Source: NCEH01 sp043195095 | GTDB lineage: Bacteria; Pseudomonadota; Alphaproteobacteria; Rhizobiales; Xanthobacteraceae | Strand: one strand, 5' to 3' | Length of the DNA: 64,000 nt | Assembly (NCBI RefSeq): GCF_043195095.1 | Contig: NZ_JBAFWN010000016.1 | Program-made: the position numbers and the translations under genes | Notes under the pieces: model-generated | Seen by the model: only the letters and a program-made list of their open reading frames with translations | What the model was told of the DNA's origin: nothing | Database searches by the model: none | In this document: positions 1 to 9,035 of the stretch, piece after piece | Position numbering within the stretch: the stretch's first letter is position 1 | Layout: each line of letters opens with the position of its first letter

Positions 1-119
1 CGTCGCTCATCGGCGACATCATCGTGGCGCTCATCTATGTCGGCATCGTCGGGTTCATCCTCGACCGCATCATTGCCGGCATCGGCGCCTTCGTCACCCG
101 CGGCACCGCCGCAGCCTGA
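1..119 (+). CDS. Nitrate-type ABC transporter permease, C-terminal end (partial)
   Basis: Only the last 38 codons lie in the window, with the reading frame beginning at base 3 and a TGA at 117-119. The visible peptide is a hydrophobic helix followed by LDRIIAGIGAF and a short Ala-rich tail. This resembles the C-terminus of NrtB/SsuC-type permeases. The ATPase gene begins 10 bases downstream, so the two should be partners in one importer. The assignment to nitrate rather than sulfonate or taurine rests on the nitrate and nitrite reductase genes downstream. Confidence 0.7.
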   Translation, partial: SLIGDIIVALIYVGIVGFILDRIIAGIGAFVTRGTAAA

Positions 120-129
120 GGAGGCAGCC

Positions 130-924
130 ATGAGCGCGTATCTGAAGCTCGATCATATCGACAAGACCTATGTGCGCGGCGGCACGACCTCCCAAGTCCT
201 GAAGGAGGTCACGCTGGAGATCGAGAAGGGCGAATATGTCTCGATCATCGGCCATTCCGGCTGCGGCAAGTCCACCTTGCTCAACATCGTCGCTGGCCTC
301 ACCTCCGCCACCTCAGGTGGGGTGATCCTGGAGGGGCGCGAGGTGAATGCGCCGGGTCCCGACCGCGCGGTCGTGTTCCAGAACCATTCCCTGCTGCCCT
401 GGCTCACGGTCTACGACAACGTCCGCCTCGCGGTGGACAAGGTGTTTTCCGGCACCAAGTCGCGGTCCGAGCGCGATGCATGGACCTTGCACAATCTCGA
501 ACTGGTGCAGATGGTCCACGCCAAGGACAAGCGCCCGGGCGAAGTGTCCGGCGGCATGAAGCAGCGGGTCGGCATCGCCCGCGCGCTGGCCATGGAACCC
601 AAGGTTCTGCTGCTGGACGAGCCGTTCGGCGCGCTCGACGCGCTCACCCGCGCCCATCTCCAGGACAGCGTGATGCAGATCCACGCGACCCTGGGCAATA
701 CCATCCTCATGATCACCCACGACGTGGACGAGGCGGTGCTGCTCTCCGACCGCATCGTGATGATGACCAACGGCCCTTCCGCCCGCATCGGCGAAGTGCT
801 GACGGTGGATCTCGCCCGGCCGCGCCGGCGGCTGGAGCTGGTGGCCAATCCCATCTATCTCAAGGCCCGCGAGGCGGTGCTCAAATTCCTCCACGAGCGG
901 CATCGCTTCGTGGAAGCGGCCTGA
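130..924 (+). CDS. nrtD: Nitrate ABC transporter ATP-binding protein
   Basis: A 264-residue ATPase that would energise import of nitrate or nitrite through the inner-membrane permease ending just upstream. Walker A GHSGCGKST is at 41-49, the signature VSGGMKQR at 139-146, Walker B VLLLDEP at 159-165, and the H-loop lies in MITHDVDEA. The sequence follows the NrtD/SsuB/TauB branch, including the ITHDVDEAVLLSDRI stretch. The ATG at 130 is chosen because GAGGAGG sits at 119-125; a longer frame open to base 37 would overlap the permease. It is the second visible gene of an operon running to nasA. Substrate specificity is inferred from context. Confidence 0.88.
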   Translation: MSAYLKLDHIDKTYVRGGTTSQVLKEVTLEIEKGEYVSIIGHSGCGKSTLLNIVAGLTSATSGGVILEGREVNAPGPDRAVVFQNHSLLPWLTVYDNVRLAVDKVFSGTKSRSERDAWTLHNLELVQMVHAKDKRPGEVSGGMKQRVGIARALAMEPKVLLLDEPFGALDALTRAHLQDSVMQIHATLGNTILMITHDVDEAVLLSDRIVMMTNGPSARIGEVLTVDLARPRRRLELVANPIYLKAREAVLKFLHERHRFVEAA

Positions 925-938
925 GCGGAGGACGCCCC

Positions 939-1367
939 ATGACCCCCGCCCAGATCGAACAGATCCAATCCTCCTTCGCCAAGGTCGCGCCCATCTCCGA
1001 GCAGGCGGCGGCGCTGTTCTATGCCCGCCTGTTCGAAATCGCCCCGCAGGTGAAGCCCCTGTTCAAGGGCGACATGACCGAGCAGGGCCGCAAACTGATG
1101 GCGACCCTCGCCATCGTGGTGAAGGGCCTGACGAACCTCGAGGCGGTGGTGCCGGCGGCACAGGCATTGGCCAAGCGGCACGTGGCCTATGGGGTGAAGG
1201 ACGAACATTATCCCCCCGTCGGCGCGGCCCTGTTGTGGACGCTGGAACAGGGCCTCGGGGCCGATTTCACGCCGGAAGTGAAGGACGCCTGGAGCGAGGC
1301 CTATGGGCTGCTGTCCTCGGTCATGATCGCCGCCGCGGCGGACGCGGCGCCGGCCCCGGCCGAGTGA
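939..1367 (+). CDS. Single-domain globin of the nitrate operon
   Basis: A 142-residue haem globin without a reductase domain, related to the globin module of flavohaemoglobins. Tyr28 in FYARLF matches the B10 tyrosine that stabilises bound ligand, and His81 in KRHVAYGV matches the proximal F8 histidine. The gene begins 14 bases after nrtD. Similar small globins accompany assimilatory nitrate genes in Bradyrhizobium, where they are linked to NO detoxification. NO arising during nitrite reduction would be the substrate here, with an unidentified reductase. The C-terminus is an Ala/Pro tail. The family call is firm; the NO role is inference. Confidence 0.83.
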   Translation: MTPAQIEQIQSSFAKVAPISEQAAALFYARLFEIAPQVKPLFKGDMTEQGRKLMATLAIVVKGLTNLEAVVPAAQALAKRHVAYGVKDEHYPPVGAALLWTLEQGLGADFTPEVKDAWSEAYGLLSSVMIAAAADAAPAPAE

Positions 1368-1652
1368 CGATCATGCGCGCCCCGCTTCTTCCCCTTCGCA
1401 TTCCAGCCCCCTTCCCCCTTGTGGGGGAGGGGTGGGGTGGGAGGTATGGCGCCGCCCGGATCACCTGCGCCGGGTTCGGCGGAGAGCGCACCGCCCTCCC
1501 CAGCCCTCCCCCAAAAGGGGGGAGGGAGGTTTTGGGGCGCGGGGGCGACAGAGCTTGGGAAAACAGCCCCCTTACCCCGACCCTTTCCGCCTCGGGGAGA
1601 GGGGGCTGCCCTCTGAATTGCGACACACTCGCCCCCATCGAGGGCGCACACC
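1368..1652. repeat. GC-rich intergenic repeats inside the nitrate operon
   Basis: This 285-base gap holds no credible gene. Bases about 1413-1535 resemble one unit of the 141-bp tandem array at 19.1-20.0 kb: CCCCTTG then a G-rich run, a GGTATGGCGCCGC core, CGGAGAG, and closing CCCTCCCCC/AAGGGGGGAG arms. Bases about 1570-1615 carry a second repeat type, CTTACCCCGACCC...CGGGGAGAGG, also seen at 12.5 kb. The palindromic arms could fold in RNA and affect the mRNA between the globin and the reductase genes. The first half of the operon may therefore be expressed differently from the second. Confidence 0.7.
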
Positions 1653-2864
1653 ATGGCTGAACCCCTCGTCATCATCGGCAACGGCATGGCGGCCGCCAAG
1701 CTTTGCGAAGAGCTGGCGCAGCGTGCGCTGGGGCGTTACGCGGTGGCGGTCGTCGGAGCCGAGCCGCAGCTGGCCTATAATCGCGTGCTGCTCTCCGACG
1801 TGCTCGCAGGCAAGATCGCGGTGGCCGATGCGCAATTGAAGCCGGCCGCCTGGTGGCGCGACCGGGGCGTCACGCTGCTCTACGGAAATCCTGCCACCGC
1901 CATCGACCGCGCGACGAACACCGTCGCGCTCGCGGACGGCGCTCGCCTGCCGTATCGGCATTTGGTGCTCGCCACCGGCTCGCATCCCATCCGCCTGCCG
2001 GTGCCGGGCATGGACCTGCCGGGCGTACGCACCTTCCGCGATCTCGCGGACGTCGCCGCCCTGATGGATGCGGCGAAGCCCGGCACGCGGGCCGTGGTCA
2101 TCGGCGGCGGCCTGCTGGGCCTGGAGGCGGCCGCCGGCATGGCGGGCGCGGGGGCGCAGACCACCCTTGTCCACCTCATGGACCGGCTGATGGAACGCCA
2201 GCTCGACACCCGCGCGGGCGCCCTGCTGCGGCAGGCCGTGGAAGCGCGCGGCATCGAGGTGCTGCTCGATGCCTCCACCGCCGGCGTGGAAGGCACCGAC
2301 CATGTCACCGGCCTGCGGCTCGCCGACGGCCGGTTGATCCCGGCCGATCTGGTCGTGGTGTCCTGCGGCGTCAGGCCGAACGCCGATCTCGCGCGCGCCG
2401 CCGGGCTCGCCTGCAATCGCGGCGTCCTGGTGGACGATACCCTCGCAACGAGCGATCCCGCGATCCACGCCATCGGCGAATGCGCGGAGCACCGCGACGC
2501 CGTCTATGGCCTCGTGGCACCGGCCTATGAGCAGGCGCGGGTGCTCGCCCGCCGCTTCGCCGGGGAGAATGCGCTTTATGAGGGCAGCGCGGTCGCGACC
2601 AATCTGAAGGTCTCGGGCGTGCACGTCTTCTCCGCCGGAGACGTCACCGGCGGCCCCGGCACGGAAGACATCGTGCTTACAGATCGCGCCCGCGGCGTCT
2701 ACCGGCGGCTGATCATCAAGGACGGGCTGCTGATCGGCGCCGTCCTCTGCGGCGATACGGCCGACGGCCTGTTCTATCTCGACCTGATCACGAACCGCAC
2801 CCCGATCGCGGCCATGCGCGCGGACCTCGCCTTCGGGCCGGTCGCGCACGATGCCGCGGCCTGA
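1653..2864 (+). CDS. NirB-like FAD/NAD(P)H oxidoreductase (nitrite reductase electron-transfer protein)
   Basis: A 403-residue two-dinucleotide-binding flavoprotein resembling the N-terminal part of assimilatory NirB/NasB. The FAD-binding GNGMAA lies at 9-14, the ATGS motif at 107-110, and the NAD(P)-binding GGGLLGLE at 151-158. The siroheme and BFD-type [2Fe-2S] domains of full-length NirB are absent. Catalysis of nitrite reduction is presumably left to NirA, whose gene begins 12 bases downstream. It probably passes electrons from NAD(P)H to the nitrite or nitrate reductase. It could also be named nasB. Which protein it reduces cannot be read from the sequence. Confidence 0.82.
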   Translation: MAEPLVIIGNGMAAAKLCEELAQRALGRYAVAVVGAEPQLAYNRVLLSDVLAGKIAVADAQLKPAAWWRDRGVTLLYGNPATAIDRATNTVALADGARLPYRHLVLATGSHPIRLPVPGMDLPGVRTFRDLADVAALMDAAKPGTRAVVIGGGLLGLEAAAGMAGAGAQTTLVHLMDRLMERQLDTRAGALLRQAVEARGIEVLLDASTAGVEGTDHVTGLRLADGRLIPADLVVVSCGVRPNADLARAAGLACNRGVLVDDTLATSDPAIHAIGECAEHRDAVYGLVAPAYEQARVLARRFAGENALYEGSAVATNLKVSGVHVFSAGDVTGGPGTEDIVLTDRARGVYRRLIIKDGLLIGAVLCGDTADGLFYLDLITNRTPIAAMRADLAFGPVAHDAAA

Positions 2865-2875
2865 GGAGAAGAAAC

Positions 2876-4636
2876 ATGGGCGGCGATTTCACCATCGACC
2901 AGAAGCGCTATCTCGAAGGCTTCGTCTCCGGCGCCCAGGTGGCGCGCGTGGCACGTGTCCCCGGCGGGGCCGCGCCGGCCGCCGAGCCCACCGGCCCGGA
3001 TGCCGCGAGCCTGGCGGCCATGGCCCGCACCGAAGCCGAGGGCAAGAAGCTCTCGCCGGAGGAGAAGGCCAAGCGCGAGGAAATGGGCCTCGACAGCTAT
3101 GCCCGCATGAAGGATGCCGCACAGGCCGGCGAATTCCCCAAAGGGCAGGACATTTTGCGCTGGAAATACAACGGCCTGTTCTATGTCGCCCCGGCGCAGG
3201 ACAGCTTCATGTGCCGCATGCGCATGCCCAACGGGATTCTGACGCATTGGCAGTTCCGCGGCATCGCCGATATCGCCCGCGACCATGGCGGCGGCTATTG
3301 CGACGTCACCACCCGCGCCAACCTGCAGATCCGCGAGATCCCGGCCGCCGACGGCATCATCCTGCTGGAGAAGCTGGTGGACCTCGGCCTGACGGCGCGC
3401 GGCACTGGCGGCGACAACATCCGCAACGTCACGGGCACGCCCACCGCCGGCATCGACCCGCAGGAATTGCTGGACACCCGCCCTTATGCGCGGGAATGGC
3501 ACCATTACATCCTCAACACCCGCGCCATGTATGGTTTGCCGCGTAAGTTCAATGTGGCGTTCGACGGGGCCGGGCGCATCGGCGCGCTGGAGGACACCAA
3601 CGACATCGGCTTCCAGGCGGTGGAGGTGCGCGAGGGCTACGGCGCCGCGCCGGGCGTGTGGTTCCGCCTCGCGGTCGGCGGCATCACCGGCCATAAGGAT
3701 TTCGCCCGCGACACCGGGGTGATCCTGGCGCCCAGGGACGCCACCCGGATCGCCGACGCGATCGTGCGCGTGTTCATTGATGCCGGCGATCGCACCGACC
3801 GCAAGAAAGCGCGCCTCAAATATGTGCTGGATGCCTGGGGCTTCGAGAAATTCCTTCTCGCCGTGGAAGAGAAGCTCGGCCAAAAGCTGCAGCGCATCCC
3901 GGCCGAAGCGGTGCTGCCGCGGCCGCAGGCCGACCGCATGGCCCATCTGGGCGTGCATCCCCAGAAACAGGTAGGGCTGAACTGGATCGGCATCGGCCTT
4001 CCCGTCGGGCGCATCACGGTGGCGCAGATGCACGCCCTCGCCGATCTCGCTGTACGCCTGGGCGACGGCGATATCCGCCTCACGGTGTGGCAGAATCTGC
4101 TGCTGTCCGGCATTCCCGATGCCCGGGTGGAAGAAGCGAACGCCGCGATCGCCGCCATCGGCCTCACGGCGGAGGCGAGCGCGCTGCAGGCCGGTATCGT
4201 CGCCTGCACCGGTTCGAAAGGCTGCCGCTTCGCCGCCGCCGACACCAAGGGCACGGCCCTGGCCATCGGCGCCCATTGCGGCCCCCGGGTCGCCTTGAGC
4301 GAACCCGTGAACATTCATGTCACCGGCTGCCACAACAGCTGCGCCCAGCATTATATCGGCGACATAGGCCTCATCGGCGCGCGTGTGGCTGTCAATGACG
4401 AAGGCGACACGGTGGACGGCTATCACCTGCTGGTGGGCGGCGGGTTCGGTGCCGATGCCGCCATCGCCGAGGAGCTGTTCCGCGACGTGAAGGCGGAAGA
4501 CGCGCCGGTGCTGGTCGAAAAGCTCCTGAAAACCTGGCTCGCCCATCGCGCGGCCGGTGAATCCTTCGCCGCCTTCACCCGCCGCATGGATGGGGCAGAG
4601 CTGAAATCCCTCGTCGCCGCGGAGCCCGTGGAATGA
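2876..4636 (+). CDS. nirA: Assimilatory nitrite reductase, siroheme/[4Fe-4S]
   Basis: A 586-residue member of the ferredoxin-type nitrite/sulfite reductase family, catalysing six-electron reduction of nitrite to ammonium in the cytoplasm. The siroheme/4Fe-4S ligands appear as C444-x5-C450 (CTGSKGC) and C485-x3-C489 (GCHNSC). Two ferredoxin-like half-domains surround them. The first 60 residues form a family-specific N-terminal extension. The start at 2876 is supported by AGGAG at 2864-2868. Its stop overlaps the ATG of the downstream flavoprotein, implying translational coupling and a functional partnership. Nitrite rather than sulfite as substrate is taken from the operon context. Confidence 0.9.
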   Translation: MGGDFTIDQKRYLEGFVSGAQVARVARVPGGAAPAAEPTGPDAASLAAMARTEAEGKKLSPEEKAKREEMGLDSYARMKDAAQAGEFPKGQDILRWKYNGLFYVAPAQDSFMCRMRMPNGILTHWQFRGIADIARDHGGGYCDVTTRANLQIREIPAADGIILLEKLVDLGLTARGTGGDNIRNVTGTPTAGIDPQELLDTRPYAREWHHYILNTRAMYGLPRKFNVAFDGAGRIGALEDTNDIGFQAVEVREGYGAAPGVWFRLAVGGITGHKDFARDTGVILAPRDATRIADAIVRVFIDAGDRTDRKKARLKYVLDAWGFEKFLLAVEEKLGQKLQRIPAEAVLPRPQADRMAHLGVHPQKQVGLNWIGIGLPVGRITVAQMHALADLAVRLGDGDIRLTVWQNLLLSGIPDARVEEANAAIAAIGLTAEASALQAGIVACTGSKGCRFAAADTKGTALAIGAHCGPRVALSEPVNIHVTGCHNSCAQHYIGDIGLIGARVAVNDEGDTVDGYHLLVGGGFGADAAIAEELFRDVKAEDAPVLVEKLLKTWLAHRAAGESFAAFTRRMDGAELKSLVAAEPVE

Positions 4637-6240
4637 CCCTCCAGACCCGCCCGCCTGTCGTGCCCTTCCTGCCGGAGAGCGCCCCCTTCACCGCCGAGCA
4701 GCGCTCCTGGCTCAACGGCTTCTTCGCCGGTGTCTTCTCCTCCGACGTCGGTGCGACCAGCCTCTCCCCGTCCGAAAGCGCGGCCCTGCTCGGCGGCGCT
4801 CCGGCCGGCGAAGAGGACGACGGCGCGCCCTGGCACGATGCCTCCATGCCGCTCGACGAGCGCATGAAGCTCGCCGAGGGAAAAGCCTTGCCCCGCCGCA
4901 TGATGGCGGCCATGGCGCAGCAGGATTGCGGCCAGTGCGGCTATCTGTGCGAGAGCTATTCCAAGGCCATCGCCGATGGCACCGAGGCCAAGCTCAATCT
5001 GTGTGCGCCGGGGGGCAAGGAAACCCTGCGCATGCTCAAGCAGCTTGCCGCCGAGATGGACGGCGCCCCGGCGACCCCGCCGGCGGGTGCCGTGCCGGCG
5101 CAGCCCGCCGCAGCGCCCCCCTCGGCCCCCCTCGGGACGCGGGAAAATCCCGGCGAGGTGGTCTTCCTCGGCCGCTCGCGCCTGAACAAGGCCGGCTCGG
5201 AAAAGGAGACTTGGCATGTCGAGTTCGACCTGACGGGCTCGGGGATCGAGTATCGCGTCGGCGACAGCTTCGGCCTGTTCCCTGTGAACGATCCCAATCT
5301 CGTGGACGCGGTGCTCGCCGCGCTCCATGCGCCAGCGGATTTTCCCATCAACGAGAAGACCCTGCACGACGTGCTGGCGCATGAGGTGTGCCTTGGCGCG
5401 GCGCCGGACGCGCTGTTCCACCTGATCTCCTACATCACCGGCGGCGCGCGCAAAGCCAAAGCGAAGGCGCTCGCGGCGGGGGAGGACCCGGACGGCGATG
5501 CCGCCACCCTCGACGTGCTGGCGGCGCTGGAAAAATTCCCCGGCATCCGGCCCGACCCGGAAGCCTTCGTCGAATGCCTGGAGCCGCTGCAGCCGCGCCT
5601 GTATTCCATCTCGTCGAGCCCGCTGGCGACCCCTGGCCGGCTCTCCCTGACGGTGGATGCGGTGCGCTATGCCATCGGCTCGCGCACCCGCCACGGCGTC
5701 GCCTCCACCTTCCTTGGCGGGCGGGTGCCGGAGGGCACGCGGCTGAAGGCCTATATCCAGAAGGCGCACGGCTTCGCCTTGCCTGAAGATGCCTCCCGGG
5801 GCGTCATCATGGTGGGGCCGGGCACCGGCATCGCGCCGTTCCGCGCCTTCCTGCACGAGCGCATGGCAGCACGGGCACCGGGCAGGAACTGGCTGTTCTT
5901 CGGCCATCAGCGGCGCGACAGCGATTTCTTCTATGAGGACGAGCTTGCCGGCATGCAGGCGGCGGGCTGCCTGACACGGCTGGAAACCGCATGGTCGCGG
6001 GACGGCGCCGAGAAGGTTTACGTTCAGGACCGCATCCGCGAGCATGGCGCCGAACTGTGGTCCTGGCTCCAGGAGGGCGCCCATTTCTATATCTGCGGCG
6101 ATGCCAAGCGCATGGCGAAGGATGTGGAACTGGCGATAGCCGATGTGGCGGCGCTTCACGGCGGCATGGATCTTGAGAAAGCCCGCGCCTTCATCACCGA
6201 CCTGAAGAAGGCCGGCCGCTATCAGGCTGACGTTTACTGA
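4633..6240 (+). CDS. CysJ-like NADPH flavoprotein with N-terminal Fe-S domain and no flavodoxin domain
   Basis: A 535-residue protein whose C-terminal two thirds is a ferredoxin-NADP reductase module. The FAD-binding RLYSISSSP and GVASTFLGG motifs and the NADPH-binding GPGTGIAPFRAFL are all present, and it ends in an aromatic residue as in this family. The FMN/flavodoxin domain of CysJ is missing. Residues about 95-130 instead carry C99-x2-C102-x3-C106...C124 (DCGQCGYLC), like the small FeS domain of RnfB-type proteins. A Pro/Ala linker at about 140-165 joins the halves. Start and stop overlap with nirA suggest that it feeds NADPH electrons to NirA. Usual annotation would be sulfite reductase alpha subunit. 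Confidence 0.8.
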   Translation: MTLQTRPPVVPFLPESAPFTAEQRSWLNGFFAGVFSSDVGATSLSPSESAALLGGAPAGEEDDGAPWHDASMPLDERMKLAEGKALPRRMMAAMAQQDCGQCGYLCESYSKAIADGTEAKLNLCAPGGKETLRMLKQLAAEMDGAPATPPAGAVPAQPAAAPPSAPLGTRENPGEVVFLGRSRLNKAGSEKETWHVEFDLTGSGIEYRVGDSFGLFPVNDPNLVDAVLAALHAPADFPINEKTLHDVLAHEVCLGAAPDALFHLISYITGGARKAKAKALAAGEDPDGDAATLDVLAALEKFPGIRPDPEAFVECLEPLQPRLYSISSSPLATPGRLSLTVDAVRYAIGSRTRHGVASTFLGGRVPEGTRLKAYIQKAHGFALPEDASRGVIMVGPGTGIAPFRAFLHERMAARAPGRNWLFFGHQRRDSDFFYEDELAGMQAAGCLTRLETAWSRDGAEKVYVQDRIREHGAELWSWLQEGAHFYICGDAKRMAKDVELAIADVAALHGGMDLEKARAFITDLKKAGRYQADVY

Positions 6241-6253
6241 GAAGGCGCCGGCC

Positions 6254-8944
6254 ATGAACGCTCTTCCCTCCGCCCCCGCGATCGCCACCACCTGCCCCTA
6301 TTGCGGGGTGGGATGTGGCGTGAAGGCGACCCCAGACGGACGCGGCGGCGCCTTGATCGCCGGCGATGCGACGCATCCCGCCAATCTTGGCCGCCTGTGC
6401 TCCAAGGGCGCGGCGCTGGGCGAGACGCTGGAGCGCGACACCCGCCTGCTGCATCCCATGATGCGCGGCGCCGCTGGCGGGCTGGAAGTCGCATCGTGGG
6501 ACGCCGCGCTCGACCGGGTGGCGGATGGCTTTCGCGATATCGTCGAACGCCACGGCCCGCAGGCGGTGGCCTTCTATCTCTCCGGCCAATTGCTGACCGA
6601 GGATTATTACGCCGCCAACAAGCTCGCCAAGGGCTTTCTCGGCACCGCGAACGTGGACACCAATTCGCGCCTGTGCATGGCCTCCTCGGTCGCCGGGCAC
6701 AAGCGGGCCTTCGGCTCGGACACCGTGCCCGGCGCCTATGAGGACCTGGACGAAGCGGACCTGATCATCCTCACCGGCTCCAACACCGCCTGGTGCCACC
6801 CGGTGCTGTTCCGCCGCATGGTGGCGGTACGGGCGGCGCGCGGCACCAAGCTGGTGGTGATCGACCCGCGCCGCACCGCGACGGCTGAGGAAGCCGACCT
6901 GTTCCTGCCGATCGCCCACGGCACCGACGCGGCTTTGTTCTCCGGCCTGCTGGTGCATCTGGCCGATACCGGCGCGCTCGACCCCACCTTCATCGAAGCC
7001 CACACCGAGGGCTTCGCGGCCACCCTCAAGGAGGCCCGCACCCTAGCCCCGGACATCGGCGCCACCGCCGCCGCGACCGGGCTGATGGACCATGAGGTTT
7101 CAAGTTTCTTCGAGATGTTCCGGGCCACGCCGTGCGTTGTGACCTGCTATTCGCAGGGGGTGAACCAGTCGGCGGTGGGCACCGACAAGGTGAACGCCGT
7201 CCTCAATTGCCACCTCGCCACCGGGCGGATCGGCAAGCCGGGCATGGGGCCGTTTTCGCTGACCGGCCAGCCCAATGCCATGGGCGGGCGGGAGGTGGGC
7301 GGGCTCGCCAACCAGCTCGCCGCCCACATGGGCTTTTCCGCTCCCGAGGTGGACCTTGTGCGCCGGTTCTGGGACGCGCCCGCCATCGCCGCCGCCGAGG
7401 GACACAAGGCGGTGCAGATGTTCGACGCCATCGCGCGCGGCGAGATCAAGGCGCTCTGGGTCATGGGCACCAACCCCGCCGTGAGCCTGCCGCAGGCGCG
7501 CGAAGTCCGCGCCGCGCTCGGCAAGCTGGACCTGTTCGTGCTGTCTGAAAACGTGCTGGGCAACGACACCGCCGCTTGCGCGCCCCATGTGCTGCTGCCG
7601 GCCGCCGCCTGGGGAGAGAAAGACGGGACCGTTACCAATTCCGAGCGGCGCATTTCGCGCCAACGGCCCTTTCTGCCCTTGCCGGAGAAGGTGCGGCCGG
7701 ACTGGTGGGCGCTCGCCCAGGTCGCGGCGCGCCTCGGCCACGGCGCCGCTTTCGCCTGGCGCAGCCCGGCCGATATCTTCCGCGAGCATGCCGCCCTCTC
7801 CGGCTTCGAGAACGGCGGCACACGCGATTTCGACATTTCCGGCCTCGCGACGCTCTCGGACGCCGAATATGAGAGCCTGGCGCCGGTGCAATGGCCGGTG
7901 CCTGCCGGTGGGCGGGAGGGACGCGCGCGCCTGTTCGCCGAGGGCGGCTTCTTCACCCCGAGCGGCCGGGCCCGCTTCGTGACGCCGCTGCCGGTCGCGC
8001 CCGCCGCCCGTGCCGGCCAGCCCTTCCTGCTCAACACCGGCCGGGTGCGCGACCAATGGCACACCATGACGCGCACCGGCCTCAGCCCACGCCTCGCGGG
8101 GCATATCCGCGCCCCGTTTGTCGCCATCCATCCCAAGGACGCGGCCCCGCTCGGCCTTGAGGATGGCGCGCTCGCGCGTGTCATGTCCGCCCATGGCACG
8201 GCGACGCTCGAGGTGCGGATCGACGCCGGACAGCAGATCGGCACCCTGTTCGCGCCGATCCATTGGAGCGATGCGAATGCCTCGGACGGTGCCGTGGGTG
8301 CCCTGGTGCACAAGCGCACCGACCCCCATTCCGGCCAGCCGGACCTGAAGGCGACGCCGTCCACCCTCGCCCCGGCGCCCATGCGCAGCCGGGGATTCCT
8401 GCTCGCCCGCAGCTTTATGGATCTCGCGGCCTTTCCTTTCCCTGCGGGCTCCTGGTGGGCCCGCGCGGCGCTGGACGGTGGGTTCGGCTGGCGCCTCGCG
8501 GGCGCGGGCGGACCGCAGGATTGGGCCGACTGGGTGGAGCACCTGGAGCTGCCGGAGGACCGTACGGAGCTCATCGACCTTCCGGGGGGCCAGTATCGCA
8601 CCGCCGCCTTCGATGCGAACGGGCGCCTCATGTTCGCGCTGCTGATGGGGCCGCCCGATGCCCCCCAGGCATGGGACGCGCTGGCCGGGCTGCTGGCGGA
8701 AGAGACGGTTTCCCTGCAAGACCGCCGCATCCTTCTCTCCGGCCGGCGCGCCGGCGCGCAAGGCCCTTGCGGGCCCTTGGTCTGCGCCTGCTTCGGCGTG
8801 CCGCGCGGCGCCATCATGGAGGCCATCGCCGCCGGCGACCGGGATGCCGCCGCCATCGGCGCACGGCTCAAAGCCGGCACCAATTGCGGCTCCTGCCTGC
8901 CGGAGATCGGGCAGATCCTGCAGGACGCGCGCGTACCGGCCTGA
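6254..8944 (+). CDS. nasA: Assimilatory nitrate reductase catalytic subunit
   Basis: An 896-residue molybdopterin (bis-MGD) enzyme reducing nitrate to nitrite in the cytoplasm. The N-terminus has the [4Fe-4S] ligand set CPYCGVGC...CSKG. The body follows the NasA/NapA fold, with TGQPNAMGGREVGG and the dinucleotide-binding C-terminal domain. The last 70 residues add a BFD-like [2Fe-2S] domain (CACFGV...GTNCGSC), typical of the NADH-linked NasA/NasC class. No Tat signal is present, consistent with the assimilatory rather than periplasmic form. It is the last gene of the operon, 13 bases after the flavoprotein gene. The strand switches after it. Confidence 0.92.
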   Translation: MNALPSAPAIATTCPYCGVGCGVKATPDGRGGALIAGDATHPANLGRLCSKGAALGETLERDTRLLHPMMRGAAGGLEVASWDAALDRVADGFRDIVERHGPQAVAFYLSGQLLTEDYYAANKLAKGFLGTANVDTNSRLCMASSVAGHKRAFGSDTVPGAYEDLDEADLIILTGSNTAWCHPVLFRRMVAVRAARGTKLVVIDPRRTATAEEADLFLPIAHGTDAALFSGLLVHLADTGALDPTFIEAHTEGFAATLKEARTLAPDIGATAAATGLMDHEVSSFFEMFRATPCVVTCYSQGVNQSAVGTDKVNAVLNCHLATGRIGKPGMGPFSLTGQPNAMGGREVGGLANQLAAHMGFSAPEVDLVRRFWDAPAIAAAEGHKAVQMFDAIARGEIKALWVMGTNPAVSLPQAREVRAALGKLDLFVLSENVLGNDTAACAPHVLLPAAAWGEKDGTVTNSERRISRQRPFLPLPEKVRPDWWALAQVAARLGHGAAFAWRSPADIFREHAALSGFENGGTRDFDISGLATLSDAEYESLAPVQWPVPAGGREGRARLFAEGGFFTPSGRARFVTPLPVAPAARAGQPFLLNTGRVRDQWHTMTRTGLSPRLAGHIRAPFVAIHPKDAAPLGLEDGALARVMSAHGTATLEVRIDAGQQIGTLFAPIHWSDANASDGAVGALVHKRTDPHSGQPDLKATPSTLAPAPMRSRGFLLARSFMDLAAFPFPAGSWWARAALDGGFGWRLAGAGGPQDWADWVEHLELPEDRTELIDLPGGQYRTAAFDANGRLMFALLMGPPDAPQAWDALAGLLAEETVSLQDRRILLSGRRAGAQGPCGPLVCACFGVPRGAIMEAIAAGDRDAAAIGARLKAGTNCGSCLPEIGQILQDARVPA

Positions 8945-8977
8945 CCGCCCGGCGCGACGCGAGCGGGGTGAGAAATG

Positions 8978-9003
8978 CAAAAGGCCGGGCAGATGCCCGG
9001 CCT
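8978..9003 (-). terminator. Intrinsic terminator of ppa
   Basis: A perfect 9-bp stem (8982-8990 with 8995-9003, loop AGAT). Read on the minus strand it is followed by TTTTGCATTT, so it works as a rho-independent terminator for ppa. It may also slow transcription arriving from nasA on the plus strand. Confidence 0.8.
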
Positions 9004-9035
9004 CCTGAATATCACCGCAAAAGGCTGGCGCCGGA

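Noticed and set aside
2774..6291. Long minus-strand frames opposite nirA and the flavoprotein gene
   Set aside because: They mirror strongly supported plus-strand enzymes and have compositions typical of antisense frames in GC-rich genomes.
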